DNA of 64,000 nt from Thermodesulfatator atlanticus DSM 21156 (GTDB taxonomy: Bacteria > Desulfobacterota > Thermodesulfobacteria > Thermodesulfobacteriales > Thermodesulfatatoraceae), in the NCBI RefSeq assembly GCF_000421585.1, contig NZ_ATXH01000006.1, positions 39,728 to 103,727 of the forward strand. Direction: 5' to 3'. The position numbers and the translations under genes were made by a program. How positions within the stretch are numbered: position 1 is the stretch's first letter; each line of letters opens with the position of its first letter. Under the pieces are notes generated by a model that had not been told where the DNA came from, ran no database searches, and saw only the letters and a list, made by a program, of their open reading frames with translations. Of the stretch, positions 55,030 through 63,028 are shown piece after piece.

Positions 55030-55128
55030 GAGGCCGGTATAAGGAGCTGGTGCTCCTCCAGGGCTGCAAACCCTGCGGGCCCCTGCTGAGAGCAGGGGCT
55101 GGTTGGTTCGATTCCAACACCGGCCTCA
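55030..55128 (+). tRNA. selC-like tRNA with GCA anticodon
   Basis: Folds as a tRNA-Sec: acceptor helix of 8-9 bp (GAGGCCGGT at 55030-55038 with ACCGGCCTC at 55119-55127), 6-bp D stem with a 4-nt TGGT loop (AGGAGC 42-47, GCTCCT 52-57), 5-bp anticodon stem CAGGG/CCCTG, loop CTGCAAA, 8-bp variable arm CCCCTGCT-GAG-AGCAGGGG (55080-55098), and T arm GTTGG TTCGATT CCAAC. The anticodon is GCA, one base from the usual UCA. No CCA is encoded. The discriminator is A if the acceptor is 9 bp, C if 8, U if 7. It may insert Sec or Cys at UGC/UGU. A normal tRNA-Cys is at 6.5 kb. Confidence 0.85.
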
Positions 55129-55189
55129 TTTTTATTTTGTGCTATATGTTTTTTTAAAACTGTCTCTTCTTTTTGACGAAAAATTTTAT

Positions 55190-55777
55190 ATGGGAAGTGT
55201 GCTAAAACTGTTGCCACAGTCTTTTCCAGTGTTTTCTTTAGGCCTAAGCCAAGGGCAGGCCAAAGATCCTCCCCTGGCAGATAACGCCCTCAATGATACT
55301 TCTAAAAAAACAGACAAATTCCAAGCCCTGGAACAAAAACTAAAACTGGCAGAGCAGCAGCGCCTTATCCAGAAGCTAAAACGAATTGACAAAGAAGTGC
55401 GGGCCCATGAACAGGCCCACATGATAGCAGGTGGCAGGTATGTACGAGGGGCTGCGAACTACAAGTATGTACGTGGCCCTGACGGGAATTATTATGCCGT
55501 GGCAGGAGAAGTAAAAATAGATACGTCGCCAGTGCCAGGGGATCCTGAAGCTACCCTTGAAAAGGCAAGAACTATAAAAAGGGCGGCTCTTGCGCCTGCT
55601 AATCCTTCTGCACAAGATCGCATGGTAGCAGCCCAGGCAGACAGGCTCGCTATGAAGGCCCTTGAGGAAATACAAAAAAAAGAAATGCAAAAAATTTTGG
55701 CCACTTACGCCAAAAACGCAAAAGATAAAGAGTCTTCAGACACCGTCAAGAATTTGGAACTAAACATTATCATCTGA
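55190..55777 (+). CDS. SprA-related putative metalloprotease (CJM1_0395-like)
   Basis: 195 residues from ATG 55190. An earlier frame from 55103 lies within the tRNA. After a low-complexity N-terminal third with a helical KLAEQQRLIQKLKRID segment, the core EVRAHEQAHMIAGGRYVRGA has an HExxH-type site (HEQAH) and is followed by YKYVRGPDGNYYAVAGEVKID, the hallmark of SprA-related proteins. They are putative zinc proteases of unknown role. It is convergent with moeA (18-nt overlap). Confidence 0.8.
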   Translation: MGSVLKLLPQSFPVFSLGLSQGQAKDPPLADNALNDTSKKTDKFQALEQKLKLAEQQRLIQKLKRIDKEVRAHEQAHMIAGGRYVRGAANYKYVRGPDGNYYAVAGEVKIDTSPVPGDPEATLEKARTIKRAALAPANPSAQDRMVAAQADRLAMKALEEIQKKEMQKILATYAKNAKDKESSDTVKNLELNIII

Positions 55778-57013
55778 TTTCTTGTTCCCACATGCCCTTG
55801 ATTCATTTAAAGGCCACTTAAGCAGTTTGATTTTGATTGTTTCGCCTTCTTCCAAAGAGGTTTTACCTTCAGGTAGAGTGGCCAGGGCTTCAGCATTAGC
55901 CAGATAACTAAGCCGACTTTTGGGGGGCAGGGGCTCAAACCACATTTCGTCTTTTTCGATGAATACTTTTCCTAGGAAAAATTGGGTCCAGTCCTCCTGG
56001 CCAGAAAGGCTTTGGGTTAACTTTGCAAAGACCCAAGGAAAAGGTCCGTTTTGCCAGCCAGCTAAACGCAAAATTCCAGGTAAAGCCAGGTTTAAAAAGG
56101 CCATCTGGTTAGAAGGCGGTCCACCAGGCAGGCAAAAGATAATTTTTTTGCCTAACTTGCCAAAAGAAACCGCCTTTCCCGGGCCAATACGCACGTAGTG
56201 AAAAATCTCTTCCCAGCCAAGGGCCTTGAGCACCCTGTGAACTAAATCTTTTGGGCCTTTCCAGGCGCCACCGCTAGTTATTAACACATCGGTTTCGGCA
56301 AGGCTTTTTTCCATGTGAGCGCGGATGACACCTTCTTCGTCTTTTTCTACGGCGTATGTGGTTGCTAAGCCAAAATGCCTGCACCAGGAACAAAGAGTTA
56401 CCAGGTTGCTGGCGTAAATTTTCCCTTCAGAAAGCGGCTGCCCCGGGGCAACCACCTCATCGCCTGTAGCAAGAATATGCACCTTGGGCTTAGCAAAAAC
56501 TTCGACTTCCCCGAATCCCGCACCTGCAAGAAGCCCTACTTCAGGCGGAAAAAGCAAAGTCCCTTTGGGAAGCAGGGGTTTTCCTCTGGTGAGGTCCTGA
56601 CCGCGGGGAAGTATGTTTTTGCCGGGCGGGGCATCTGCAAAAGCAAGGACAGTATCGCCATCTGCCCTTGCGAATTCTTCGGCAAGCACAGCAGAAGCGC
56701 CCTCAGGCACCGGGGCTCCGGCGGTTATACGAATACAGGTTTTAGGCTTAAGTACCAGGCCTTTTTCACCGCCTGCAAAGATTTCTCCAAGAAGCTTAAG
56801 CCTTACCGGGGTCTCTTGCGAAGCATTTGCTACGTCTTTAGCGCGCACGGCAAAGCCATCTTTCAGCGAAACCGAAACACTGGGGACATCTATCCGGGCA
56901 TAGGTGTCCTCGGCAAGGACAAAGCCTTCGGCTTCCCACACAGGAAGCTTTGTGGTCTTAAGGGGAGCTATGTGTTCAGTGATAAGTTTTTGAGCCTCTT
57001 CATAAGAGATCAT
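55760..57013 (-). CDS. moeA: molybdopterin molybdotransferase MoeA (copy 1)
   Basis: 417 residues with the four MoeA domains: SLKDGFAVRAKDV (catalytic DGFA), ITAGAPVPEGASAVL, VHILATGDEVVAPGQPL and CLPGGPPSNQMAFLNLALPGI. Inserts molybdate (or tungstate) into adenylylated molybdopterin. A second MoeA is at 60.3 kb, so two cofactor versions may be made. Overlaps coaE by 14 nt. Confidence 0.93.
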   Translation of the reverse strand: MISYEEAQKLITEHIAPLKTTKLPVWEAEGFVLAEDTYARIDVPSVSVSLKDGFAVRAKDVANASQETPVRLKLLGEIFAGGEKGLVLKPKTCIRITAGAPVPEGASAVLAEEFARADGDTVLAFADAPPGKNILPRGQDLTRGKPLLPKGTLLFPPEVGLLAGAGFGEVEVFAKPKVHILATGDEVVAPGQPLSEGKIYASNLVTLCSWCRHFGLATTYAVEKDEEGVIRAHMEKSLAETDVLITSGGAWKGPKDLVHRVLKALGWEEIFHYVRIGPGKAVSFGKLGKKIIFCLPGGPPSNQMAFLNLALPGILRLAGWQNGPFPWVFAKLTQSLSGQEDWTQFFLGKVFIEKDEMWFEPLPPKSRLSYLANAEALATLPEGKTSLEEGETIKIKLLKWPLNESRACGNKKSDDNV

Positions 57014-57596
57014 GTTCTTTTAGCCTCTTTTTGATTTTTTCTGGCAATATAGTCCCATCAATTTTAAGGTCGTAAAAAATTTTTCGGGGCATATCTTCAA
57101 AATAGCGCGTGATAAGAGCCCTGGCGAGGGAGACATCCCCTAGCCTTTGGGTCAAGCGGCCAATAAGGACGTCTTCTGGAGCAGTTACCCAAATAACTTT
57201 GTCAAAAAAAACTTCCCACCCCGCCTGGTAAAGCAAAGGGATTTCCGCAATAAGACGTGAACTTCCCTGGTTTTCGTTAACCCACTTGATAAGGCGATCT
57301 TTTACTAGGGGATGAAAGATCCCTTCCAGGGCCTTTTTAAGTTTTTTGTCCTTTAGCATGGCTTTAAGGAGTCTTTTGCGGTCAAGCTCTCCGCCAGGGG
57401 TTAAAAACTCCTCGCCAAACTTTGCAATTATTTGATGAAACCCCTTTTGGCAGGGTCTTGAGAGCTTGTGAACCTCTTCGTCAGCAGAAAAAACAGGCAC
57501 GCCTTCTTCAGCAAACATGCGCAAAATAGTGCTTTTGCCTGCGGCAGGTGGGCCTGTTACCGCGATTTTAAGCGGCTTTTTGTCTTCGCAACTCAT
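57000..57596 (-). CDS. coaE: dephospho-CoA kinase
   Basis: 198 residues: Walker A VTGPPAAGKSTILRMFAEEG, FSADEEVHKL and AEIPLLYQAGWEVFFDKVIWV. Last step of coenzyme A synthesis. It overlaps rluD by 29 nt; the C-terminus is a normal length. Confidence 0.93.
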   Translation of the reverse strand: MSCEDKKPLKIAVTGPPAAGKSTILRMFAEEGVPVFSADEEVHKLSRPCQKGFHQIIAKFGEEFLTPGGELDRKRLLKAMLKDKKLKKALEGIFHPLVKDRLIKWVNENQGSSRLIAEIPLLYQAGWEVFFDKVIWVTAPEDVLIGRLTQRLGDVSLARALITRYFEDMPRKIFYDLKIDGTILPEKIKKRLKEHDLL

Positions 57597-58512
57597 TTAG
57601 GAGTTCCTCAAAATCTTCTGGCAAAGGGGCTTCAAAACTTAGCTCCTCACCAGTTATCGGATGTTTAAAGGAAAGTCGCCAGGCATGGAGCATCTGGCGT
57701 TTGGCTTTTGGGCCGTGGGGCTTGGCGCCTCCGTAAAGTTCGTCTCCAACAATGGGATGCCCTATTGAGGAAAGATGCACCCTGATTTGATGGGTGCGTC
57801 CGGTCTTGAGTTCCACTTCAAGGAGACTTGCTTTGTGGAAGGTTTCTTTTATCCGGTAAATTGTTTCTGCCTCACGGGCTACTTTGGCGTGTACAGACAT
57901 TTTTTTGCGGTTTACCGGGTGCCTGCCAATGGGTTTTTTGATGACACCAAATTTTGCATGCGGGATCCCGTGCACCAGGGCAAGGTAGGTTTTCTTTACC
58001 TGGCGTGCTTTGAACATGTTGGTTAGGGCCTGGTGGGTTTGGTCGTCTTTGGCTACTACCAGAAGCCCTGAGGTGTCTTTGTCAAGGCGGTGGACAATGC
58101 CCGGGCGAAGCTCACCCCCGATGCCAGAAAGACCTTTTAGACGGGCTAAAAGCCCGTGGACAAGAGTTTCTTCATAATGCCCGGCTGCAGGATGCACCAC
58201 CACCCCGGCAGGTTTGTTTATCACGGCGAGGTGGCTGTCTTCGTAAATGATGTCAAAGGGAACGTGTTCCTGAGGGGTAATCTCCAGGGTAGCAGGGGCA
58301 GGGATAAAGACTTCTATTTCTTCTTCTCCCTGGATTTTATGTTTGGGCCTTGGGTTTTTTACTTTTTTAATTTTGACCCGGCCTTGTTCTATAAGCTTTT
58401 TGGCCTGGGAACGGGTGAGTTCAGGGATTTTTTCACCTAAAAAAACGTCCAGTCGTTTTCCTTGATCTTCAGGGGTAGCAGTAAGCTTGATGATCTTTTC
58501 GCTTTTATTCAT
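57568..58512 (-). CDS. rluD: RluA-family 23S rRNA pseudouridine synthase
   Basis: 314 residues: S4-like domain (QGKRLDVFLGEKIPELTRSQ), catalytic motif HRLDKDTSGLLVVAKDD with the aspartate, and GRTHQIRVHLSSIGHPIVGD. The S4 domain and length fit RluD, which modifies helix 69 of 23S rRNA, though RluC-type targets cannot be excluded. Confidence 0.85.
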   Translation of the reverse strand: MNKSEKIIKLTATPEDQGKRLDVFLGEKIPELTRSQAKKLIEQGRVKIKKVKNPRPKHKIQGEEEIEVFIPAPATLEITPQEHVPFDIIYEDSHLAVINKPAGVVVHPAAGHYEETLVHGLLARLKGLSGIGGELRPGIVHRLDKDTSGLLVVAKDDQTHQALTNMFKARQVKKTYLALVHGIPHAKFGVIKKPIGRHPVNRKKMSVHAKVAREAETIYRIKETFHKASLLEVELKTGRTHQIRVHLSSIGHPIVGDELYGGAKPHGPKAKRQMLHAWRLSFKHPITGEELSFEAPLPEDFEELLNELRRQKAA

Positions 58513-59135
58513 GAACGCATTCTGCCACGGGCTTTGTCTTTTATTACCCTCTCATATGCCCATTCTTCAAGGATAGCGGCAATTTCCTCTTCGCTCAGGT
58601 GGCACTTTTGGTAAAGGCCTTTTTCCCGGCGCTGGCGTTCAGCTTCATAAAGCACCACCCCTGTGGCCACTGACACGTTTAGACTTTGCACCATACCGTA
58701 CATGGGGATTTTAACGGTAAAGTCTGCAAGCTCGCGCACAGTGGCAGAAATGCCTTCAAGCTCATGGCCTACGATAATGACTGTTGGCCTGGTGTAATCC
58801 ACTTGGCGGAAGTCAATGGTTTCTGGAAAAAGTCCCGTGGCCACTAGTTGAAAGCCCTGGTGTTTGAGTTTTAAAAGGGCCTCTTTTACATCAGTTTCCC
58901 GGTGAAGTATGAGCCAGCGGTGGGCTCCGCAGGAAATAGCGTCATTTATAGGGAGTTGGCCTTCGTGAAAATAGTGCACGTGAAGGATGCCCACTGCATC
59001 TGCCGTGCGTAAAATAGCGCTTACGTTGTGATAATTGACAACCCTTTCTAAAAAAACGCGCAGGTCCGGTTGTCGCTTTTCAAGCACCTGGCGCATGCGC
59101 GCGAGTCTTTTAGGTATTACCAAATATTCTTCCAT
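58509..59135 (-). CDS. trmH: tRNA (guanosine-2'-O-)-methyltransferase TrmH
   Basis: 208 residues of the SPOUT class: KRQPDLRVFLERVVNYHNVSAILRTADAVG, with NVSAILRTADAVGI typical of TrmH, then IIVGHELEGIS and IPMYGMVQSLNVSVATGVVLYE in the knot. It methylates G18 in tRNA. I chose ATG at 59135; an earlier TTG at 59180 adds 15 residues with no family match. Confidence 0.88.
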   Translation of the reverse strand: MEEYLVIPKRLARMRQVLEKRQPDLRVFLERVVNYHNVSAILRTADAVGILHVHYFHEGQLPINDAISCGAHRWLILHRETDVKEALLKLKHQGFQLVATGLFPETIDFRQVDYTRPTVIIVGHELEGISATVRELADFTVKIPMYGMVQSLNVSVATGVVLYEAERQRREKGLYQKCHLSEEEIAAILEEWAYERVIKDKARGRMRS

Positions 59136-59216
59136 AGCTTCTTTTTTCACGGATAGTGATTTTAAAAACCGATTTGCCAAATAGCTACTCGAATTTTAGA
59201 GGGGAAAAATTGGTTG

Positions 59217-60125
59217 CTAAGCTTCAGAGATCAATTTTTTGATATCAGATATATTTTCGGCAGTATCAATGGCCTCACTTATGACTTCAAGCAGGGCTAC
59301 GTCTTCAATCTTTTTTATTTCAGGGTATAACTTCAAACCCTCGATCCCAAATTTGAGTTTTAGCCCGAGTTCTATGGCTTTTAGCAATCCCTGACGAATT
59401 CCCTGTTGAATTCCCTGCTGAATTCCCTGCTGAATTCCCTGCTGAATTCCCTGCTGTATTCCTTCTTTCAATCCTTCTTCGTATCCTTCGCGCTTTATGA
59501 TTTCATAAGCAGCGCTTTCTATCATGATATCTCTCCTTCTTTTAATTAATTTTAAAGGGATATTTTCTGAAACAAGACCCCCTAATATGGCCATTCCGGT
59601 AAGAAGATCGGCCTTGCTTTGTCGCGGAATATCTGCCTGATAAATTCTTTTTTCTGCTTCATCAATATATTTTGTTCCGTTTTTAAAAAGAGGTAAGAAG
59701 GGGAATAAGCACTCCGGGCCTTTTTGTATAATCTCTTCAGCGGGGATTTCATACAATTTAATAAGATTAAACTTAAAATTCACTTCTTCGTCTTTGTAAA
59801 AATTTACAGCTCTTTGAGAAGGGATAAAAAGAATTAAAAAAGTTTTTACGGGAAGATTTTCTTGAAGAATATGGCGCGAACGACATTCAAGAGTTCTTAA
59901 CGGGATCTCATCTTTCCAAGCAGAAAGAAATTCTAAAAGAACGAGAATTTCAGTATTGTCAGAAAGAGTGGTCTTAAGGACAAAGTCAGATCTTCTGAGG
60001 GAGGGGGTTTCCTGAGGCCTTGGATCAATTAAAGACGCCTTTTCTACTGGAAGATTACAAAAATAAGTAAGAAAAGGCTCTTTACAATGAGAAAGAACAA
60101 CTTTTGAAGCAATATCGTAATACAT
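59217..60125 (-). CDS. Rpn-family / transposase-like PD-(D/E)XK nuclease
   Basis: 302 residues. N-terminal PD-(D/E)XK-type core: RPQETPSLRRSDFVLKT (motif with aspartate) and ILVLLEFLSAWK (motif E-x-L), typical of the Rpn/YhgA-like family, which promote recA-independent recombination. C-terminal part carries a low-complexity GIQQGIQQGIQQGIQQG run. A separate small promoter region of 142 nt with no further feature lies before moeA2. Such genes often multiply in genomes and are horizontally exchanged. Confidence 0.8.
   Translation of the reverse strand: MYYDIASKVVLSHCKEPFLTYFCNLPVEKASLIDPRPQETPSLRRSDFVLKTTLSDNTEILVLLEFLSAWKDEIPLRTLECRSRHILQENLPVKTFLILFIPSQRAVNFYKDEEVNFKFNLIKLYEIPAEEIIQKGPECLFPFLPLFKNGTKYIDEAEKRIYQADIPRQSKADLLTGMAILGGLVSENIPLKLIKRRRDIMIESAAYEIIKREGYEEGLKEGIQQGIQQGIQQGIQQGIQQGIRQGLLKAIELGLKLKFGIEGLKLYPEIKKIEDVALLEVISEAIDTAENISDIKKLISEA
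59396..59462. repeat. 12-bp tandem repeat within the Rpn-like gene
   Basis: Five tandem copies of GAATTCCCTGCT (first copy with GTT end) plus a degenerate sixth. On the coding strand each encodes QQGI. In-frame unit, so copy-number change would lengthen or shorten the protein without frameshift. Confidence 0.95.
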
Positions 60126-60267
60126 AATTTGATTATAAATTAAGGACGTCTATTTTGCCAGATAGATTGTCATTGCTAAGCGACTTATACTTTTGGGCGA
60201 TCTCATTCTATACAAATTTTTTTCAAGCCTTTGCAAAGGTAGCTCATCGTATTAAAAACATATCGCC

Positions 60268-62199
60268 ATGAAAAGAAAAATCTATTTGAGAAAAAAGCCC
60301 CTTGCTGAGGCCCTTGAAATCATCAAATCTGCCTTTCCCTGGGCGGAATTCCTTAAAGCCGAAAAAATTCCGTCGCGCAAGGCCCGTGGCCGTGTTACCG
60401 CACAGGCCATTTATGCTAAGCGCTCGGTTCCGGCATATAACGCCGCTGCCATGGACGGTATTGCCGTGCGGGCAGACAACACTTTTGGTGCCCACGAGTC
60501 AAATCCCTTGCGTTTAAAAGTTGGTCGGAAGGCCTTCTGGGTAAACACTGGGGAGCCTCTTCCTCCTGAAACCGACGCGGTCATCATGGTGGAAGAGGTG
60601 CATCAGGTCTCAGAAGACGAAGTGGAAATAATGTCTCCTGCCTTTCCCTGGCAGCACGTGCGTAAGATCGGTGAAGACGTGGTAGAAGGTGAGCTTCTTT
60701 TCCCTTCTTCGCATCTTCTAACTTACTGGGATGTCGGAGCCCTTCTTGCCACCGGGCATCTTGAAGTCCTGGTGAAAGAACGCCCGCGGGTAGCCATTAT
60801 TCCTACTGGAGACGAACTGATTACCCCGGAGAAGGCTACCCCTCAGGATCTTGCCAGGGGCTTAAACGTGGAATTTAACTCCGCTATGATTGCATCTCTG
60901 GTGGAAGAATGGGGCGGCACTGCCCAGGTCTTTGATATTGTTCCAGACAAACCCGAGCTTCTTAAGGCGGCTTTAAAACAAGCTCTTTCAGAGGATTTTC
61001 ACCTGATTGCCATATTGGCAGGCTCTTCAGCAGGGGCCAAAGATTACACGGCAAGCCTGATAGAGGAAGAAGGCGAGCTTTTCTTTCATGGCGTAACCAT
61101 GATGCCGGGCAAACCTGCGCTTTTCGGGCGACTTGGCCCAAAGCCAGTTATCGGCGTGCCCGGGTATCCCGTCTCAGCTATCCTTGCCTTTGAAAAGCTC
61201 ATGAAGCCTGCCTTTGAGCAAATGTTTGGAGTAAGGCTTCCTGAGCGTCCTAAAGTGCGTGCTAAAGCGGGGCGCAAAATCCCTTCGCGTCTTGGTACGC
61301 GAGAGTTCTTACGCGTAAAGCTTGGAGAGGTCTCTCAGCGCAAAGTTTTCATCCACCTTAAAAGAGGAGCCGGGGCCATTACCACCCTTACGCGGGCTGA
61401 TGCCCTTTGTGAGATTCCCGAAGAGCTTGAGGGCCTTGCTCAGGGAGCAGAATGTGAGCTTGAAATACTGCGCCCAGAAAAAGATTTGTCTAAAGCCGCT
61501 TTAGTGGTGGGAAGCCATGACATAGCCCTTGACATTCTTACAGAGTTTCTGAAAAAAGAGGCCCCGGAGTTTGATCTTTCCTTTGCTCATGTAGGGAGCC
61601 TTGGCGGGCTTTTGGCCTTGCGTGATGGGCTTTGCCATTTTGGTGGCACCCACCTTTTTGACCCTGAGACCGGAGACTTCAACGTTCCTTATATCAAGCG
61701 TTATTTGCCAGAAACCCCTTTGATCCTAGTTCATTTTGCTTATCGGGAGCAGGGGCTTATCCTCCCCAGAGGGAATCCTAAAAACATAAAAGGCCTTGAA
61801 GACCTTGTGCGTGAGGACGTGCGTTTTATAAATCGCCAAAAAGGTGCAGGGACAAGGGTCTTGCTTGATTATCACCTGGAAAAACTTGGCCTTTCGCCGC
61901 AACACATCGCCGGATACGAGACCGAGGAAAACACCCACCTTGGGGTGGCCATTGCGGTGGCTACTGGTCGGGCTGACGTGGGGCTTGGGATTCTTGCAGC
62001 GGCGCGGCTTCTTGGGCTTGATTTTGTTCCCCTTTTCCGGGAGCGATACGACCTCTGCGTGCGGAAGGATTTTTCCGCATCAGACCTCTGGCAAAAGATC
62101 TCAGCCTTGCTTTCCTCTGAGGCTTATAGAGAGAGGGTGGCCTCCTTGGGTGGTTACGATGTTTCCGAGATGGGGAAGGTGCTTTACGAGCAGGGGTAA
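60268..62199 (+). CDS. MoeA with C-terminal periplasmic-binding-protein-like domain (copy 2)
   Basis: 643 residues. N-terminal MoeA (1-400) with NAAAMDGIAVRADN, VNTGEPLPPETDAVIMV, IPTGDELITPEKA and GVPGYPVSAILAFEKL. C-terminal domain (~410-640, VVGSHDIALDILTEFL, RFINRQKGAGTRVLLD, GRADVGLGILAAARLLG) is a type 2 periplasmic-binding-protein fold in the cytosol, a fusion known in archaea and anaerobic bacteria and likely to bind molybdate, tungstate or the cofactor precursor. Its 3' end is overlapped for 239 nt by the convergent kinase frame. Confidence 0.93.
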   Translation: MKRKIYLRKKPLAEALEIIKSAFPWAEFLKAEKIPSRKARGRVTAQAIYAKRSVPAYNAAAMDGIAVRADNTFGAHESNPLRLKVGRKAFWVNTGEPLPPETDAVIMVEEVHQVSEDEVEIMSPAFPWQHVRKIGEDVVEGELLFPSSHLLTYWDVGALLATGHLEVLVKERPRVAIIPTGDELITPEKATPQDLARGLNVEFNSAMIASLVEEWGGTAQVFDIVPDKPELLKAALKQALSEDFHLIAILAGSSAGAKDYTASLIEEEGELFFHGVTMMPGKPALFGRLGPKPVIGVPGYPVSAILAFEKLMKPAFEQMFGVRLPERPKVRAKAGRKIPSRLGTREFLRVKLGEVSQRKVFIHLKRGAGAITTLTRADALCEIPEELEGLAQGAECELEILRPEKDLSKAALVVGSHDIALDILTEFLKKEAPEFDLSFAHVGSLGGLLALRDGLCHFGGTHLFDPETGDFNVPYIKRYLPETPLILVHFAYREQGLILPRGNPKNIKGLEDLVREDVRFINRQKGAGTRVLLDYHLEKLGLSPQHIAGYETEENTHLGVAIAVATGRADVGLGILAAARLLGLDFVPLFRERYDLCVRKDFSASDLWQKISALLSSEAYRERVASLGGYDVSEMGKVLYEQG

Positions 62200-63028
62200 T
62201 TTCTTCTCCAGGAAGCTTAAGCTCAAGCGAACCGCAAACAATAGCTTTTATGTTTTCTGCTGAAACCGGAGTAAAAATTTTGAGGCTCTCTCTTGTTACT
62301 TCCTGGATGATCCCCAGGCCCAGGTGATTTTCTCCGTCTGAAAGAGCACATAAAAGATTGGGGGTAAGCTTTCTTGGGCGTTGAACACTCAATTCTTTCA
62401 AGGAAAATTGCCTCAAAGTGCCAGGTTCAAAGTATCGTCGATAGGCTTCCTCCCGGCGTTTTTTTCTTTCGGCAATAGTTTTAGGGGTAATCTTTTCGGG
62501 AATTTCAAGGGTCATAACGTTTAGGTGTTTTGCCCCTTGAAGTATGGGCTGAAGTTCCTTTTCCCTGGGAAACGCAAGGATAAGTTCAGGTTTAAGGTTT
62601 TCTATTTGAAAGGTTTTAAGCGCAACGCCAGGGCCACGCACCAGGCCGGTGGTATTGATAATGGTTATTTCAGCTTTGCTTGCGCGCATTAGAAGCCCGG
62701 TGCCCACCACCAACGGGAGCAAATGACCCACCGGGGTGTTCGCCCCTACAAAGTAGATCTTTTCTGCAGGGAAAGGCCGCTTTGCCTCAAGCTCGGATAG
62801 GTCTGCGAAGTGTTTTAAACCGATGGTGGTAGGTGGGCCAACGTCTTTTTGACCAACATCAGCATCAAGAAGGGCAGGCGAGATTCCCACCTCAAGGAGC
62901 CTTTTTATCAGGAAAAATGAAAAAGTGCTTTTTCCAACATCAATACCGCCGATAAGCAGGACCTTTTCAGGTCTGTTTTTAATGATTTCTCTGGCAGCTT
63001 TTTCCCAGGTTTCAGGAATTTCAATCAT
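61961..63028 (-). CDS. Clp1/GRC3-type polynucleotide 5'-kinase-like protein
   Basis: 355 residues. The P-loop GGIDVGKSTFS (27-35) and LDADVGQKDVGPPTTIGL match the Clp1_P/GRC3 family of RNA or polynucleotide 5'-kinases. Residues 1-275 form a full domain set ending near GSLELKLPGEE. The last 80 residues lie wholly antisense to moeA copy 2 and are basic, proline- and glutamine-rich with no family match, so the natural stop seems to have been lost. It probably 5'-phosphorylates RNA or DNA ends; the role in bacteria is poorly known. Confidence 0.8.
   Translation of the reverse strand: MIEIPETWEKAAREIIKNRPEKVLLIGGIDVGKSTFSFFLIKRLLEVGISPALLDADVGQKDVGPPTTIGLKHFADLSELEAKRPFPAEKIYFVGANTPVGHLLPLVVGTGLLMRASKAEITIINTTGLVRGPGVALKTFQIENLKPELILAFPREKELQPILQGAKHLNVMTLEIPEKITPKTIAERKKRREEAYRRYFEPGTLRQFSLKELSVQRPRKLTPNLLCALSDGENHLGLGIIQEVTRESLKIFTPVSAENIKAIVCGSLELKLPGEEITPARKAPSPSRKHRNHPRRPPSLYKPQRKARLRSFARGLMRKNPSARRGRIAPGKGEQNQAQEAAPLQESQAPRQPDQ

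Noticed and set aside
55030..55128. Reading the GCA tRNA as an ordinary 7/5 class II tRNA
   Set aside because: The 6-bp D stem with 4-nt loop, missing U8 and continuous extra acceptor pairs fit tRNA-Sec better. It is kept open only because a 7-bp acceptor would give U73.
54996..55217. Open frame across the selC-like tRNA
   Set aside because: It exists only because the tRNA is GC-rich and structured; no family match or ribosome site.
59217..60125. Rpn-like gene as evidence of an intact transposon
   Set aside because: No terminal inverted repeats or target duplications are visible, and the family is not a classical transposase.
60126..60267. Molybdenum-cofactor riboswitch before moeA copy 2
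   Set aside because: The region is short and AT-rich and shows no matching multi-stem structure.
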